Below, piece after piece: positions 1 to 8,600 of a stretch of 17,785 bases of DNA. Under the pieces are notes generated by a model, which worked only from the letters and a program-made list of their open reading frames with translations, did no database searches and was not told the origin of the DNA. The number at the start of each line of letters is the position of its first letter. Position 1 is the first letter of the stretch. The position numbers were made by a program, and so were the translations under genes. Origin of the DNA: Ignavibacteria bacterium (GTDB lineage Bacteria; Bacteroidota; Ignavibacteria; Ignavibacteriales; Melioribacteraceae); contig DAIEQT010000260.1 of NCBI GenBank assembly GCA_027347545.1, positions 1-17,785 on the forward strand, given 5' to 3'.

Positions 1-926
1 TAACCGCGTCCTTCATTGCCCGGAGTTGCGCCATCACCAATTGCAAAAGTCAACATGCGTATGTGATCGGCAATTACGCGCATTGAAATATTTATTTCTT
101 TTTGCTCAAACCCCAATAAATAACCTGAAGATTCAAACTCATATAGTTTTCCAGAAATATTTTCAAGCGTGTGTATTATTGGTGTGAATATGTCAGTTTC
201 ATAATTTGATTTTACATTTTGGAGAACCCTGCACATTCTTTCAAAACCCATTCCTGTATCAACATGCTTTGCCGGAAGTTCGTGCAGCGTTCCGTTTTCA
301 TCTCTGTTGTATTGAATGAAAACCAAATTCCAAATCTCAATGCACAAAGGAGAGCCGGCGTTTACCAAGTGTCCGGCATTCAAATCATCACTTAGATTGA
401 TGTGAATTTCAGAGAAGGGACCGCAAGGACCGGTATCGCCCATTTCCCAAAAATTATCTTTTTCATCAAAACGTAAAATGTGTTTCGGATTAATATCGGT
501 TTCACTCTTCCAAAAATTCATTGCCTCGTCGTCGGTTCTGTAAACCGTTACCCAAATTCTTTCTTTGGGAAGTTTCCAAACTTCGGTAAGCAATTCCCAA
601 GCCCAAGCGATAGCTTCTTTCTTATAATAATTGCCAAAGCTCCAATTGCCGAGCATTTCAAAAAATGTATGATGATATGTATCGTGACCGACTTCTTCAA
701 GATCGTTATGTTTGCCGGAAACACGGATACACTTTTGAGTATCGGCGGCGCGTTTGTATTCGCGGCTTCCGTTTCCTAAAAACACATCCTTAAATTGATT
801 CATGCCGGCATTGGTGAAAAGAAGAGTTGGATCGCCGTGCGGAACAACAGGTGCACTAGGAACAATTCTATGCTCTTTGCTTTTGAAGAAGTCTAAAAAT
901 TGCTGTCTAATTTCGTTTGATGTCAT
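1..926 (-). CDS. alaS: Alanyl-tRNA synthetase, N-terminal part (truncated by window edge)
   Basis: Charges tRNA-Ala with alanine in the cytoplasm. The minus strand reads without a stop from ATG at 926 to the window edge, giving 308 codons of a protein that is normally about 870-900 residues. What is present is the class II catalytic core. Seen in order: FTNAGMNQF (residues 38-46), the [13 protein letters not shown] stretch (86-98), [10 protein letters not shown] (161-170), [12 protein letters not shown] (197-208), [12 protein letters not shown] (220-231) and, near the edge, ADHIRM followed by [11 protein letters not shown]. These are hallmark AlaRS segments. The editing and C-terminal domains lie outside the window. 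No clear Shine-Dalgarno precedes the ATG; the start is chosen because the sequence opens with the usual AlaRS N-terminus ([14 protein letters not shown]). Confidence 0.97.
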   Translation of the reverse strand, partial: MTSNEIRQQFLDFFKSKEHRIVPSAPVVPHGDPTLLFTNAGMNQFKDVFLGNGSREYKRAADTQKCIRVSGKHNDLEEVGHDTYHHTFFEMLGNWSFGNYYKKEAIAWAWELLTEVWKLPKERIWVTVYRTDDEAMNFWKSETDINPKHILRFDEKDNFWEMGDTGPCGPFSEIHINLSDDLNAGHLVNAGSPLCIEIWNLVFIQYNRDENGTLHELPAKHVDTGMGFERMCRVLQNVKSNYETDIFTPIIHTLENISGKLYEFESSGYLLGFEQKEINISMRVIADHIRMLTFAIGDGATPGNEGRG

Positions 927-974
927 AGTTTTTTCGTGTTTTTTAGTGGCGCAAATATAAGAAAATAGCTTATG

Positions 975-1051
975 GCTTTCAGCGGTCAGCTGTCGGCAAA
1001 CAATCCTTTCTTTGAACAGATTGTTAATATTGAATGCTGATAGCGGACAGC
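975..1051. repeat. Imperfect 16-bp direct repeat between alaS and the sigma gene
   Basis: Two 16-base copies, 975-990 (GCTTTCAGCGGTCAGC) and 1036-1051 (GCTGATAGCGGACAGC), match at 12 of 16 positions and lie 45 bases apart in the divergent intergenic region. They look like remnants of the short GCTGATAGC-type repeats scattered in some genomes. No function can be assigned. Confidence 0.35.
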
Positions 1052-1117
1052 AATATCAATTGCAAATTTAGCCTAGTTAACATACTTTTGATTAATAGTT
1101 ATTCTGGAAATTAAGAT

Positions 1118-1702
1118 TTGAATTCGAGCAAGTTTAGAGATTTAACCGATTTGGAATTAATGCAGGAGATTTCGCGGTTCGAATCGCGTGCCTTGGAAGA
1201 ATTGTACGATAGATATTCCCCGCTACTCTATACAATTATTAAGAAAATTTCTCCGAACCAGGCTGTAGCCGAGCAAATTCTAACCGAAGTTTTTGTAATC
1301 ATCTGGCGCAAAATTTCGAAATTCGATTTGAACAATGGAAATGTTTACACATGGCTAATAACACTAGCAAGAAACAAAGCTGTAGATAGCTTGCGACGCG
1401 AACGGGTTGCCGGACAAACGGTTCAATTGTACGATGATGAATATGAAGATTATTTTATTATTCCGATGTTTGAAAAGAATATGGATAGTTTGGATTTCAG
1501 AACTGCATTTGCGATAAAGCCAAAGATTGAAAAAGCGCTTGCCAAACTTACCGATACTCAAAAATATGTCTTGCATCTTGCTTACTACGAAGGATACACT
1601 GTTGATGAAATTTCCGACAAGCTGAATGTTCCTATTGAGACCGTCCGCTCCAAAGTGATGAATGCCTTGCATAGTTTACGTGATTTTCTGGTGAGGGAAT
1701 AA
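1118..1702 (+). CDS. ECF-type RNA polymerase sigma factor
   Basis: A sigma-70 family factor of the extracytoplasmic function class, 194 residues, the usual ECF length. Region 2 spans about 25-95, with an EVFVIIWRKISKF helix and the WLITLARNKAVDSLRR stretch typical of the -10-recognising and core-binding part. Region 4.2 spans about 138-191 and holds the -35-binding helix-turn-helix (YTVDEISDKLNVPIETVRSKV). Translation probably starts at TTG 1118: an in-frame stop lies just upstream at 1112-1114 and GGAAA sits at 1106-1110. The alternative ATG at 1160 would remove part of the first helix. The stop overlaps the start of the following anti-sigma gene by one base (TAATG), so the two are translationally coupled. 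ECF factors of this kind are usually held inactive by the neighbouring anti-sigma factor until an envelope signal arrives; the signal here is unknown. Confidence 0.93.
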   Translation: MNSSKFRDLTDLELMQEISRFESRALEELYDRYSPLLYTIIKKISPNQAVAEQILTEVFVIIWRKISKFDLNNGNVYTWLITLARNKAVDSLRRERVAGQTVQLYDDEYEDYFIIPMFEKNMDSLDFRTAFAIKPKIEKALAKLTDTQKYVLHLAYYEGYTVDEISDKLNVPIETVRSKVMNALHSLRDFLVRE

Positions 1703-2841
1703 TGGCTGATAAAGCGATTCACGAAATGGTTGCGGCTTATGCTGTAGGATGTATGGATAAGCAGAACTTCGTTCAGTTCAAAGATTATATACAAGAAGGG
1801 GGCGAGCTGCCCGATGGTGAGCTTGGCGAACTTCAAAATATAATTGCAATGATTCCCGTGATTTTAGATTTGGAAAAACCGCATCCGGCTATTAAGGATA
1901 TGGTTGCCAAAAAACTTATCGGTATAAAAGATGAAATTAAAGCGAAGATAATTAATGAGCGGAACACAATAGTTGGTATAAATCCGCGTCTTACTACTCA
2001 GCTCGGCAATGTAACAAAAGCTCCCGCACCACCAGCAGTTAAACCGCCGGCAAATACTCCAACCTTTCAAACAAAAGTAGTTGGCATAAAACCTAAAGTT
2101 GATTTTCCCGAAGAAGAACTTACAAGTACGTTTGCGGATGAAAGCATTGAGAAAAGAAAGACTGGAAAAGCAACACCACCCAAGCCGAGACCGACGGAAA
2201 TCAAGTCCGTTGAAATAGATGAACCGAAATTAAACACACAACACATAACACATGAAGTAGCGTCGGTTCCGGATGAGAAATTTTCTCCAAGTGTTCTGCC
2301 AATTATTGGTTTAATTATCTCTTTATTGCTAATCACTGTGTTGGGCTATTTTGTTTTCTCATCCTACCAGAAATTAAACAATCGGCTGGATGATTTGCAA
2401 AGTGAAATAAACACGATGCGCAGCCAGGTTGCAAGTGCAAATAGTTTTGTTGTTAACAGTGCTGCTTTGGTAGAGTTTTTTAACTACAAAGACATCAACG
2501 TTTTTAGTTTGACAAGTGCGGACCCAAATGTAAAAGCAACTGCAAAAGTTTTGCTTTCTTTTAGTGAAAAAGAAGGTTTAGTTCAGTTTAAAAATATGCT
2601 GCCGCTCCAGAACGGACAAGTATTTCAGTTGTGGATTGAAAACAAAGGTCAATCTTATTCCTTAGGCACATATCAGCCAGTTGGCGGCGAGTATTTAAGA
2701 TTAACCGCGTTCCCGTTTTTGCCTAAGGAACAGATTAGCGCATACAAGATTACGATTGAACAAGGGACTGGAGTTACAACTCCCTCGGCGGCGGTGTTGT
2801 CATCGAATGCAACAAGTGGATTTCCAAGGTTGAACCGTTAG
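1702..2841 (+). CDS. Membrane-anchored anti-sigma factor with RskA-like C-terminal domain
   Basis: Likely binds and inhibits the ECF sigma factor encoded immediately upstream. The 379-residue chain has a helical N-terminal cytoplasmic part (about 1-95), a proline-rich linker (about 106-170), one strongly hydrophobic membrane segment at about 197-220 (from VLPIIGLII), a short coiled-coil-like stretch (about 222-245) and an extracytoplasmic domain at about 255-365. The last has the RskA features FQLWIENKGQ, LGTYQPVGG and an ITIEQGTG-TTPS ending. Unlike zinc-binding anti-sigma domains, the N-terminus starts plausibly (EMVAAYAVGCMD) but lacks the His-x3-Cys-x2-Cys motif, so zinc binding is unlikely. 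The TAATG overlap with the sigma gene supports a sigma/anti-sigma pair. Its stop codon abuts the stop of the convergent gene with no spacer. Confidence 0.85.
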   Translation: MADKAIHEMVAAYAVGCMDKQNFVQFKDYIQEGGELPDGELGELQNIIAMIPVILDLEKPHPAIKDMVAKKLIGIKDEIKAKIINERNTIVGINPRLTTQLGNVTKAPAPPAVKPPANTPTFQTKVVGIKPKVDFPEEELTSTFADESIEKRKTGKATPPKPRPTEIKSVEIDEPKLNTQHITHEVASVPDEKFSPSVLPIIGLIISLLLITVLGYFVFSSYQKLNNRLDDLQSEINTMRSQVASANSFVVNSAALVEFFNYKDINVFSLTSADPNVKATAKVLLSFSEKEGLVQFKNMLPLQNGQVFQLWIENKGQSYSLGTYQPVGGEYLRLTAFPFLPKEQISAYKITIEQGTGVTTPSAAVLSSNATSGFPRLNR

Positions 2842-3339
2842 TTATTTCTTTCGATTGATAAAAATACTCATCCCGAAAAGGATGAGTATTACCGGTAAGA
2901 AAACTTCGAACATATCCCCAACATTTTTGAGCCATTCAAACAAGCCTATCTTTTTCAAAACAGTTAGAGAAAAATAGCTTAGTATGATTAGCGCAAAGCC
3001 GCTAAACAGAAAAGTTTTTTGCTTCACGTTTTCAATGAAAAGAATTAGAAAAGCCGCGCCGGAAATAAACAGTATTGAAACAAGAACCAATCCGCGCGTG
3101 TCTATTATTTCGTATGAGTTTTTTACAATTAGAACAATGCCGGTCAAAAATAGAATTGCCGAAAGAACAATTGTTCTGCGGCTGCCTACGCGGAATGAAT
3201 AGTTTGTGTTGCTAATGCCGAATGCGGCAAGTACAAGTCCAAGCAAAATTTCGGAATCGTAAATTAGTATGCCGCTCCAAATCAGCAGTAAGCCCGCGCC
3301 TAGAATAATTAACGATATAGCTACAAGGTTTTTATTCAT
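2842..3339 (-). CDS. Small polytopic membrane protein, hypothetical
   Basis: A 165-residue, very hydrophobic protein with about five or six membrane segments and almost no soluble part apart from short loops and a basic INRKK tail. I do not recognise a family beyond a general resemblance to the membrane proteins that accompany PspC genes. The start is set at ATG 3339 (MNKNLVAISLII): it overlaps the end of the upstream PspC gene by eight bases (ATGAATAA), which implies translational coupling. A longer start at 3387 would only add 16 polar residues that lie over the PspC coding sequence. A terminator hairpin lies inside the final codons. Probably acts with its operon partner at the inner membrane; function unknown. 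Confidence 0.7.
   Translation of the reverse strand: MNKNLVAISLIILGAGLLLIWSGILIYDSEILLGLVLAAFGISNTNYSFRVGSRRTIVLSAILFLTGIVLIVKNSYEIIDTRGLVLVSILFISGAAFLILFIENVKQKTFLFSGFALIILSYFSLTVLKKIGLFEWLKNVGDMFEVFLPVILILFGMSIFINRKK
2857..2890 (-). terminator. Intrinsic terminator inside the 3' end of a coding sequence
   Basis: A perfect 11-bp stem (2863-2873 with 2880-2890) encloses a six-base loop. Read on the minus strand it is followed directly by a T-run (ATTTTTATC). The hairpin encodes the last membrane-segment residues of the minus-strand gene ending at 2842. On the plus strand no T-run follows, so it should work mainly for the PspC operon, whose coding region ends 21 bases beyond the stem. The two convergent genes have no intergenic space, which explains why the terminator sits within the gene. 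Confidence 0.7.
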
Positions 3340-4030
3340 TTTGAAGAGGTGGCAATAGCGGTTCTTGTTGGGAAGTGAAAGCGACAACTACATAAACGGC
3401 GGCAAACATTCCTAAAGTTAAGCCGGTTAGCAAAAGAAAAATTATCCTGAGCGATGATGAATCTATACCAAGATATTTGGCAATTCCGCCGCAAACGCCA
3501 AGCAAAAACTTGTCGCTTCTCGATCTGAAAAATTCAGTTGTTTCTGCCGGGTCAACTTTTGCTTTTGAGATTTTATTTGTGAAGAGAAAAACTCCACCGG
3601 CAATGGCGAGCAGAGGAAACATAAAAGTGTTTGGCAAAATAAAAATGCTGGAAGAACCATGAAGCCCAAATTTTACAAGAGCGAAGTGCAGCCCAACTAT
3701 TATAAATAATCCGCTTACAACCGTTTTAAAATTCTCTTTGCCGGTTGCTTTAACTTCTTTCTCTGTTAACGTTTCATCTTGTTTGCCCATTGGAAGAAGA
3801 AAAGCGATAATTAAATAAGCGGCAACTATCCAGGCTCCAAGAAGAAGCAGAAGCATAGCAATCACGCGTATTGTAGCGGTATCCTTTCCGGCATATTCAG
3901 CTATTCCGGCGCAAACTCCGGCAATTACAACATTATCTCCGGAACGCTGTAATTTTTTAATCCGGTAAACCGGATCAGACTGCGGCGGCTCTCCGCCAAA
4001 TAATTCGTTATGTAAGTTTTGTTCATCCAT
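3332..4030 (-). CDS. Membrane protein with two PspC domains
   Basis: A 232-residue protein with a duplicated PspC (phage shock protein C) domain, at about 23-81 and 166-219. Each copy has the family signature: a basic start, then G-V-C-A/G-G-I-A-x-Y (IAGVCAGIAEYAG at 36-48; LGVCGGIAKYLG at 177-188), I-R-x-I or L-R-I-I, and a long hydrophobic helix. Two further membrane segments (about 102-120 and 134-151) separate the copies. PspC proteins are small inner-membrane partners in envelope-stress responses. No pspA-like gene is seen here, so a stress role is only suggested by family and by the sigma/anti-sigma pair across the convergent junction. First gene of a two-gene minus-strand operon; its stop overlaps the start of the next gene. 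No clear Shine-Dalgarno is seen. Confidence 0.85.
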   Translation of the reverse strand: MDEQNLHNELFGGEPPQSDPVYRIKKLQRSGDNVVIAGVCAGIAEYAGKDTATIRVIAMLLLLLGAWIVAAYLIIAFLLPMGKQDETLTEKEVKATGKENFKTVVSGLFIIVGLHFALVKFGLHGSSSIFILPNTFMFPLLAIAGGVFLFTNKISKAKVDPAETTEFFRSRSDKFLLGVCGGIAKYLGIDSSSLRIIFLLLTGLTLGMFAAVYVVVAFTSQQEPLLPPLQNE

Positions 4031-4204
4031 CTATAAGCTAACACCAAGTAAACATAGCAAGTTTATTTTCGTACAAAATAATTTAGCGGCTACTATTAAT
4101 GCAGAACCGGTTGCCAATTTAGGAAAATAGGATGTGAAGAGCGAAGAAAGCCTTAATATTTTGCTTGGGACTTATATTATTCCTTAAAAAATATTAAATT
4201 CATC

Positions 4205-4400
4205 TGCGATTTTTGATTGCGTTACATTTCTAATCAAAACTTACCCAGTTGCAATCAAGTTAACATAACTTCACTAAGATTCGCCACAAGCGGACGAGTG
4301 GAAACGGACAATTCAAGACAATTGAATTGTGTTAATAGATATCTGCCGTTTAGCATCGGTTGAAGCCATAAGCCTCTTTCAGTTTACAAAGAGGTTTTTC
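4205..4400 (+). ncRNA. Candidate structured leader or small RNA upstream of the SPFH gene
   Basis: This gene-free stretch (4031-4441) holds an unusual density of perfect complementarities. TTTTGATT at 4211-4218 can pair with AATCAAAA at 4232-4239, or alternatively TTGATTGC at 4213-4220 with GCAATCAA at 4251-4258; the two are mutually exclusive. CCAC/GTGG forms a small hairpin (4284-4301). AAACGG at 4302-4307 pairs with CCGTTT at 4346-4351 and encloses a 9-bp hairpin (4308-4316 with 4322-4330). A terminator follows at 4373-4399. This could be an attenuating leader or a free-standing small RNA. I do not recognise a known riboswitch class. The 5' end is a guess, and 4031-4204 shows nothing else I can name. 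Confidence 0.4.
4373..4399 (+). terminator. Rho-independent terminator upstream of the SPFH gene
   Basis: Perfect 7-bp stem CCTCTTT (4373-4379) / AAAGAGG (4388-4394), eight-base loop, then five Ts (4395-4399). Three weaker outer pairs (A-T, A-T and a G-T wobble) can extend the stem into the T-run. It ends 42 bases before the SPFH start codon, so it either ends a small RNA or regulates read-through into that gene. Confidence 0.6.
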
Positions 4401-4441
4401 GAAGAATAAAATTTGATGAAATAAATTAGTAGGAGATCACT

Positions 4442-5413
4442 ATGTGGTATGGCATAATAATAATTGTTGCGGTTACAATATTTATCTATGAGTACAGATT
4501 AAGAAAGCCGGATCAGCTTGTTTTAACAGAGGCAAACGGGAAAATAATTTTGCGCTCTTCCCGCGTTTATCCAAAAGATTTTAGCCTGGTGCTTCCCAAG
4601 ACAACGCAGTCAATGCAGCTAACTGTTGAATCAAGCGCGAAAGGAAATCTGGATATTAAAGTGAAGCTTTCCGTTGCGGTTTCTTTGGCTGCGGGAAACA
4701 TTACTCAGCTTATAAAGGTTGGCGGATGGAACTCCGGTGCGGTTGCTAAAGCCGCTAAAGAGTTCGAAACCGTTCTTCAAAGTTTGATTAAGGAATTCAC
4801 CGAGAAATATGAAATTGAAGAATTGTCCTCGGAGAAAATTTACAACCACTTAATTGATAAAGTAGGAATAAGCAAAGAACAATTTGGGCTTGATACGGTT
4901 TCGGTTTCCGTTCAATCGTTTGAAGTTGTTGATCAGAAAATCGCCGAAGCGATTCGCCAGCAAGAATCTGCTAGAATTTTAGAGCAGACTGAATTACTCA
5001 ACCAGAAAGCGAGAATCACTGCCGCAAAAGCTAAACTGAAAGCTGATGAAGAGATCGCTTTCTTGGAAAACGAACTCGAACTCAAAAAGTTTGATTTGAA
5101 ACGCACCGAGTTAGATAAAGAATCCGAGCTTGCCGATAAACGCATGAAAGAAGAATTGAATAGAAAGAAACTAAACCTTGAGTTTGAAAAAGAGGAATTA
5201 GAATTGCTGAAGAACAATCCGGAGTTGTTAATCCTTTCTCCGCAAGCAGCAAGATTAGCTGAAGCAAGCCAGACTTTGAAGAACGCACGCACAGTGGTTA
5301 ATCTTTCTCCAAGCGAAATTGCGCAAGGCTCAGATTTATTAAATGTCTTTCAAAACTTTCTTCAGAAGTCGGTTGGTTCATCATCTAAGAAAAAAGATGA
5401 CGAGAAAAAATAG
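4442..5413 (+). CDS. SPFH/band 7 domain membrane protein (flotillin/stomatin-like)
   Basis: A 323-residue protein with an N-terminal membrane anchor (residues 3-16, IIIIVAVTIFIYEY region), an SPFH/prohibitin-type domain (about 25-165, containing LVLTEANGKIILRSS, a TVESSAKGNLDIKVKL strand pair and VSVQSFEVVDQKIAEAI) and a long charged coiled coil rich in Lys and Glu (about 165-258). It ends in a region with repeated LSPQAARLAE/LSPSEIAQG segments and a Lys/Asp tail. Proteins of this type oligomerise at the inner membrane and organise membrane microdomains or regulate membrane proteases. No NfeD-like partner is adjacent. The start is supported by AGGAG at 4431-4435, one of the better ribosome sites in the window. 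A terminator lies between the upstream structured region and this gene, so expression may be controlled by read-through. Confidence 0.85.
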   Translation: MWYGIIIIVAVTIFIYEYRLRKPDQLVLTEANGKIILRSSRVYPKDFSLVLPKTTQSMQLTVESSAKGNLDIKVKLSVAVSLAAGNITQLIKVGGWNSGAVAKAAKEFETVLQSLIKEFTEKYEIEELSSEKIYNHLIDKVGISKEQFGLDTVSVSVQSFEVVDQKIAEAIRQQESARILEQTELLNQKARITAAKAKLKADEEIAFLENELELKKFDLKRTELDKESELADKRMKEELNRKKLNLEFEKEELELLKNNPELLILSPQAARLAEASQTLKNARTVVNLSPSEIAQGSDLLNVFQNFLQKSVGSSSKKKDDEKK

Positions 5414-5426
5414 AACATTAAAACTT

Positions 5427-5534
5427 GAGGTTGTCTCAAAAGTAATGTTTTATGATATAATAGCCCGCGGATGACACAGATTAAACTGATTTTCGCAGAT
5501 TTATTATTTGAAGAATTACTTTTTAGACAACCTC
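5427..5534. mobile_element. Short terminal-inverted-repeat element (MITE-like, 108 bp)
   Basis: A 20-bp terminal inverted repeat, left 5427-5446 (GAGGTTGTCTCAAAAGTAAT) and right 5515-5534, with one mismatch, encloses 68 bp that cannot encode a transposase. GAGGTTGTCT ends resemble the ends of some insertion sequences, so this is probably a non-autonomous miniature element. The interior (5466-5503) carries CGCGGATGACACAGATTAAA, a phrase that I recall from dispersed repeats in several genomes. No clear target-site duplication was found. When transcribed, the ends would form a long hairpin just after the SPFH stop codon and could help end that transcript. Confidence 0.6.
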
Positions 5535-5549
5535 CTACAAAAATCTGTA

Positions 5550-5601
5550 GGGATTTGATTTAAGCCTCGGCGAGACGCGAGGCTCGACGGGTATCAAACC
5601 C
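5550..5601. repeat. Imperfect palindrome / strong hairpin before the giant gene
   Basis: Nested inverted repeats: GGG-a-TTTGAT (5550-5559) pairs with ATCAAACCC (5593-5601) with one bulged A, and inside it GCCTCG (5564-5569) pairs with CGAGGC (5578-5583). No T-run follows on the plus strand. It may be a dispersed repetitive extragenic palindrome or a structured 5' leader of the 5654 gene; the sequence does not decide between them. The rest of 5414-5653 shows nothing else that I can name. Confidence 0.5.
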
Positions 5602-5653
5602 AAAATTTTACTGAAGATATTTCTAAACAATCATAAGATAAATTCTATCATTA

Positions 5654-8600
5654 ATGATTAGCGAAAAAGATCCATTAGAATACTTTGCGATAAAACCGGT
5701 TAAAGCGGCTACAGTTTCTGAGATAAGCGAAGCAACTGCTTCATCTCCGGTGCCGCCGGAAGAGCGCGTAAATTTTCACATCGGCAACCCGGTGCAAGAT
5801 GTGCAGCTATCCTCTGCATATTTACGCATGGTGCTTGGTGTTGATATCACACGCGAGGAATTAACCGACGCCGATCTTGATGCTATCATTAATGAATTAG
5901 GTTTAGATGAAGATGCAAAAGTTGAGCTAGAATTTTTCCGCGATCTAATTAAGAAAAGTGCGCCCTACACTCCGCGCGGCGGATTTAATAAGAACGCGCC
6001 AAACTTTTTAATAAAACATTTTAATGAATGGCTTACAAAGAATCAGCAAGAGCCGCTTGCTTACGATCTTGGCGAGAAATCCGGAAGACGTGAAGTAATA
6101 ATCGCAACCGGCGGAATCAATGAAACGTTAAGACTTCTTTTTCACGCGCTCTCAAATTTTCTTGTTACTAAGCCTGCAAAAGTTTTTCTATACGGAATTT
6201 CACTCCCGGCACACTTAACAATTTTTAAGTCGCTGGGTTTTCATTATTTGCCGGAAGTTGAAGAAAAGCTAGTCAAATCACTAAAGGAAGAATTAGTTTC
6301 TTCGCCGAAGACTCCGGCATTTCTTGTTCTTGGCAAAAACACAAAAGAAGAAGTACGCAGAAAGCTTAGACAGCTAAGCATGGAGCGTCCTTTATTTTTT
6401 GTTGAAGCGAACGATGCGCCAAATCATCTTTCGCTTGCTCGCGAAGCTAAAATGATGAACCGCGTTCTCCGCATTTTAACTCCGGGAATATTTTCTCCGG
6501 CGCTTAAAGATCTTTCAACTTTGTTCTTTGCCGGCAATCCGGATTTTATAGAAATCATAGAAACAATTCACTTCCAGCTAAAAGGAACTCCGTCGGCTTC
6601 CGAAATTGAATTGCTTTCGTTCATTCTTAAAAATGATTTAACAAAAAAGTTTGAAATTTCCGGCAAGCCAAATGTGGTTGTTGAAACCGAATACGACGGC
6701 TACGTTACAAGAGGAATTAACGAAGCTGCTTACGGCACGCATGCCAAAGTTTATGAAGAGAAAATCGGCGTTTTGATTAACGACAAAAGTCAAAGGTTTG
6801 GCGAGATTGCGGAATCGTTACAAGAGAAAGCTAATTCGCTTATTTCAAAATCCGGCAAGCAAACAAATGTTTATAAAAGTGATTTGTTTGGCGGATTAAC
6901 TGCAAGCGAAGTGCTTGATAAACTCACTTCAAATATTTTTTCGAGAGACTTTCATCAAGAGCTGGTTGATAGTTTTCTCTATTCGTTTTTACATCATCAC
7001 CCGGAATACCGAAGCAGAAACTGTTACGTAATAAGCGGTTCATCACGTACAGGCTTGGGTTTGCTCGGGTTTCATTGCGGAATTACAGAAGTAATTTTTC
7101 CGGATTTAAGCTGGACCTACGAACACTGCTTTCCAAAAGTTACAGTAGTTCCTCTAGCAGACAATTTTGAGTTAGATATAGATGGAATTATCGCCGCCGT
7201 GAAGAAAAAATTATCCGATGATCCTCATTGGAGAAATTACGGAGCTGTTGCTCTTAACAATCCTCACAACGCAACCGGACAAGAATTTGATAAATCAGAA
7301 TTAAAAAGATTGCTCAAATGGCTTTTGGGCAACAAAATTTTTGTTCTCGATGATCTTTCATACCAGAACGTTGCACCAAAAGATTCGCTTGATGTAATAA
7401 AGACAATCCGCCAGTTAACGGACGAGCTTGTTGAAGAAGGCTATCTGATTGAAGAAGAAGCAAACTACGCAATCACAGTTCATTCTGTTTCTAAAACAGA
7501 TTCACTTGCCGGAGCGCGCCTTTCGGTAATCGAAATCCGTCACCCGGAAATTGCTGAAAAGTATAAAGCCGTTCTCTCAACAATAAAATTAAATCTCGGC
7601 GCAATCTTTCTCACATATTTGTTTTACAGAAACAAAGTTGAAACAGTGAACGCTTATTGGCGTTTACGGAATAAAATTTTCAAAGAAAGAAATGCCGCTT
7701 TAGCAGAAGCGGTAGAGATACTCCCCGATATTCGAAACCGGTTTGATATTTTCATCAAGCCGCCAAAAGGAAGTATGTATCCGCAAATGATTATCAACAG
7801 GCTTCCAGCCGGGCTTTCTTTAGACTGGCTCGCATCGGGACTCGCGCGGCAAGGAATTGGTCTTGTACCGCTTTCAACTTTTGCCAGAACAGAAAAAGGT
7901 TTTGAAACGGGAAGAAAAACTTTCCGCTTAACTCTTGGCGGAACAGACAACGCAGAAATTCTCCGCAGCAAAACCAGAAGAGTTTTAATTGATCTGAACA
8001 GAATGATTGCCGAAGAAGCCGCCCATTACAACAGAAAGAAGTTTCGCGTTCAGCCGCTAACTGTTAAAAAAACTCAAAGTAAGATTGATTATGCTTTAAG
8101 CTGGGAAAGGATTGAAACGAATGTTAAAGCAAATTTTGGAATTGTTGTAAGCCGCTACGCTATTCAGTTCAACGGCGAAGTTTCAAATACGAACAGAATT
8201 GAAAAAGACTATCTGGCTGAGCGGCTTGAATTATTTAAGCAGCGCTTCTTTGAGCGGACAAAAATTATATCCGATTTGACAGACGTAATCAGCGCCGACA
8301 AAGGAAAACATCTCGCTCAAGTTCTTGACCGTGAATTTTACCGTGATGATTTAGTTAGAAGAGAAGCTTCATTCAAAAATAGATTGTACGATAGAACTGT
8401 CCATCCAACTCAAATGTACTCCCTCAAAGCTGAGTGGGCGTTTGAAAAAGTGATCGAAGCATTAATCCGCGGAAAAGAGATTCAGCAAAGCCATTTTGAT
8501 TTGCTTCGCGAGGAATTGGTTAAAGAATATCTCGGATTAAACGTTGCGATTGTTTCCAATGAAGAATCCGAAGAACTGATTTTAGATTTGAATTCAATCA

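Noticed and set aside
480..779. 99-codon plus-strand open frame
   Set aside because: It is antisense to the clearly coding alaS region and resembles no protein family.
952..959. Bacteroidetes-type -7 box (TATATTTG) upstream of alaS on the minus strand
   Set aside because: No matching TTTG box at the required upstream distance, and the phylum is uncertain.
3340..3387. Longer start for the small membrane protein
   Set aside because: The extra residues are polar and lie over PspC coding sequence; the ATGAATAA overlap favours the shorter start.
4281..4400. Known riboswitch or housekeeping RNA (cobalamin, c-di-GMP, 6S, tmRNA, SRP) in the SPFH leader
   Set aside because: I compared remembered core motifs of these classes and none fits, so no class was assigned.
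4933..5292. 119-codon minus-strand open frame rich in Ser and Phe
   Set aside because: It is the complement of the Lys/Glu-rich coiled coil of the SPFH gene; composition alone explains it.
7654..7971. 105-codon minus-strand open frame
   Set aside because: Antisense to the conserved C-terminal part of the aminotransferase domain, whose motifs lie on the plus strand.
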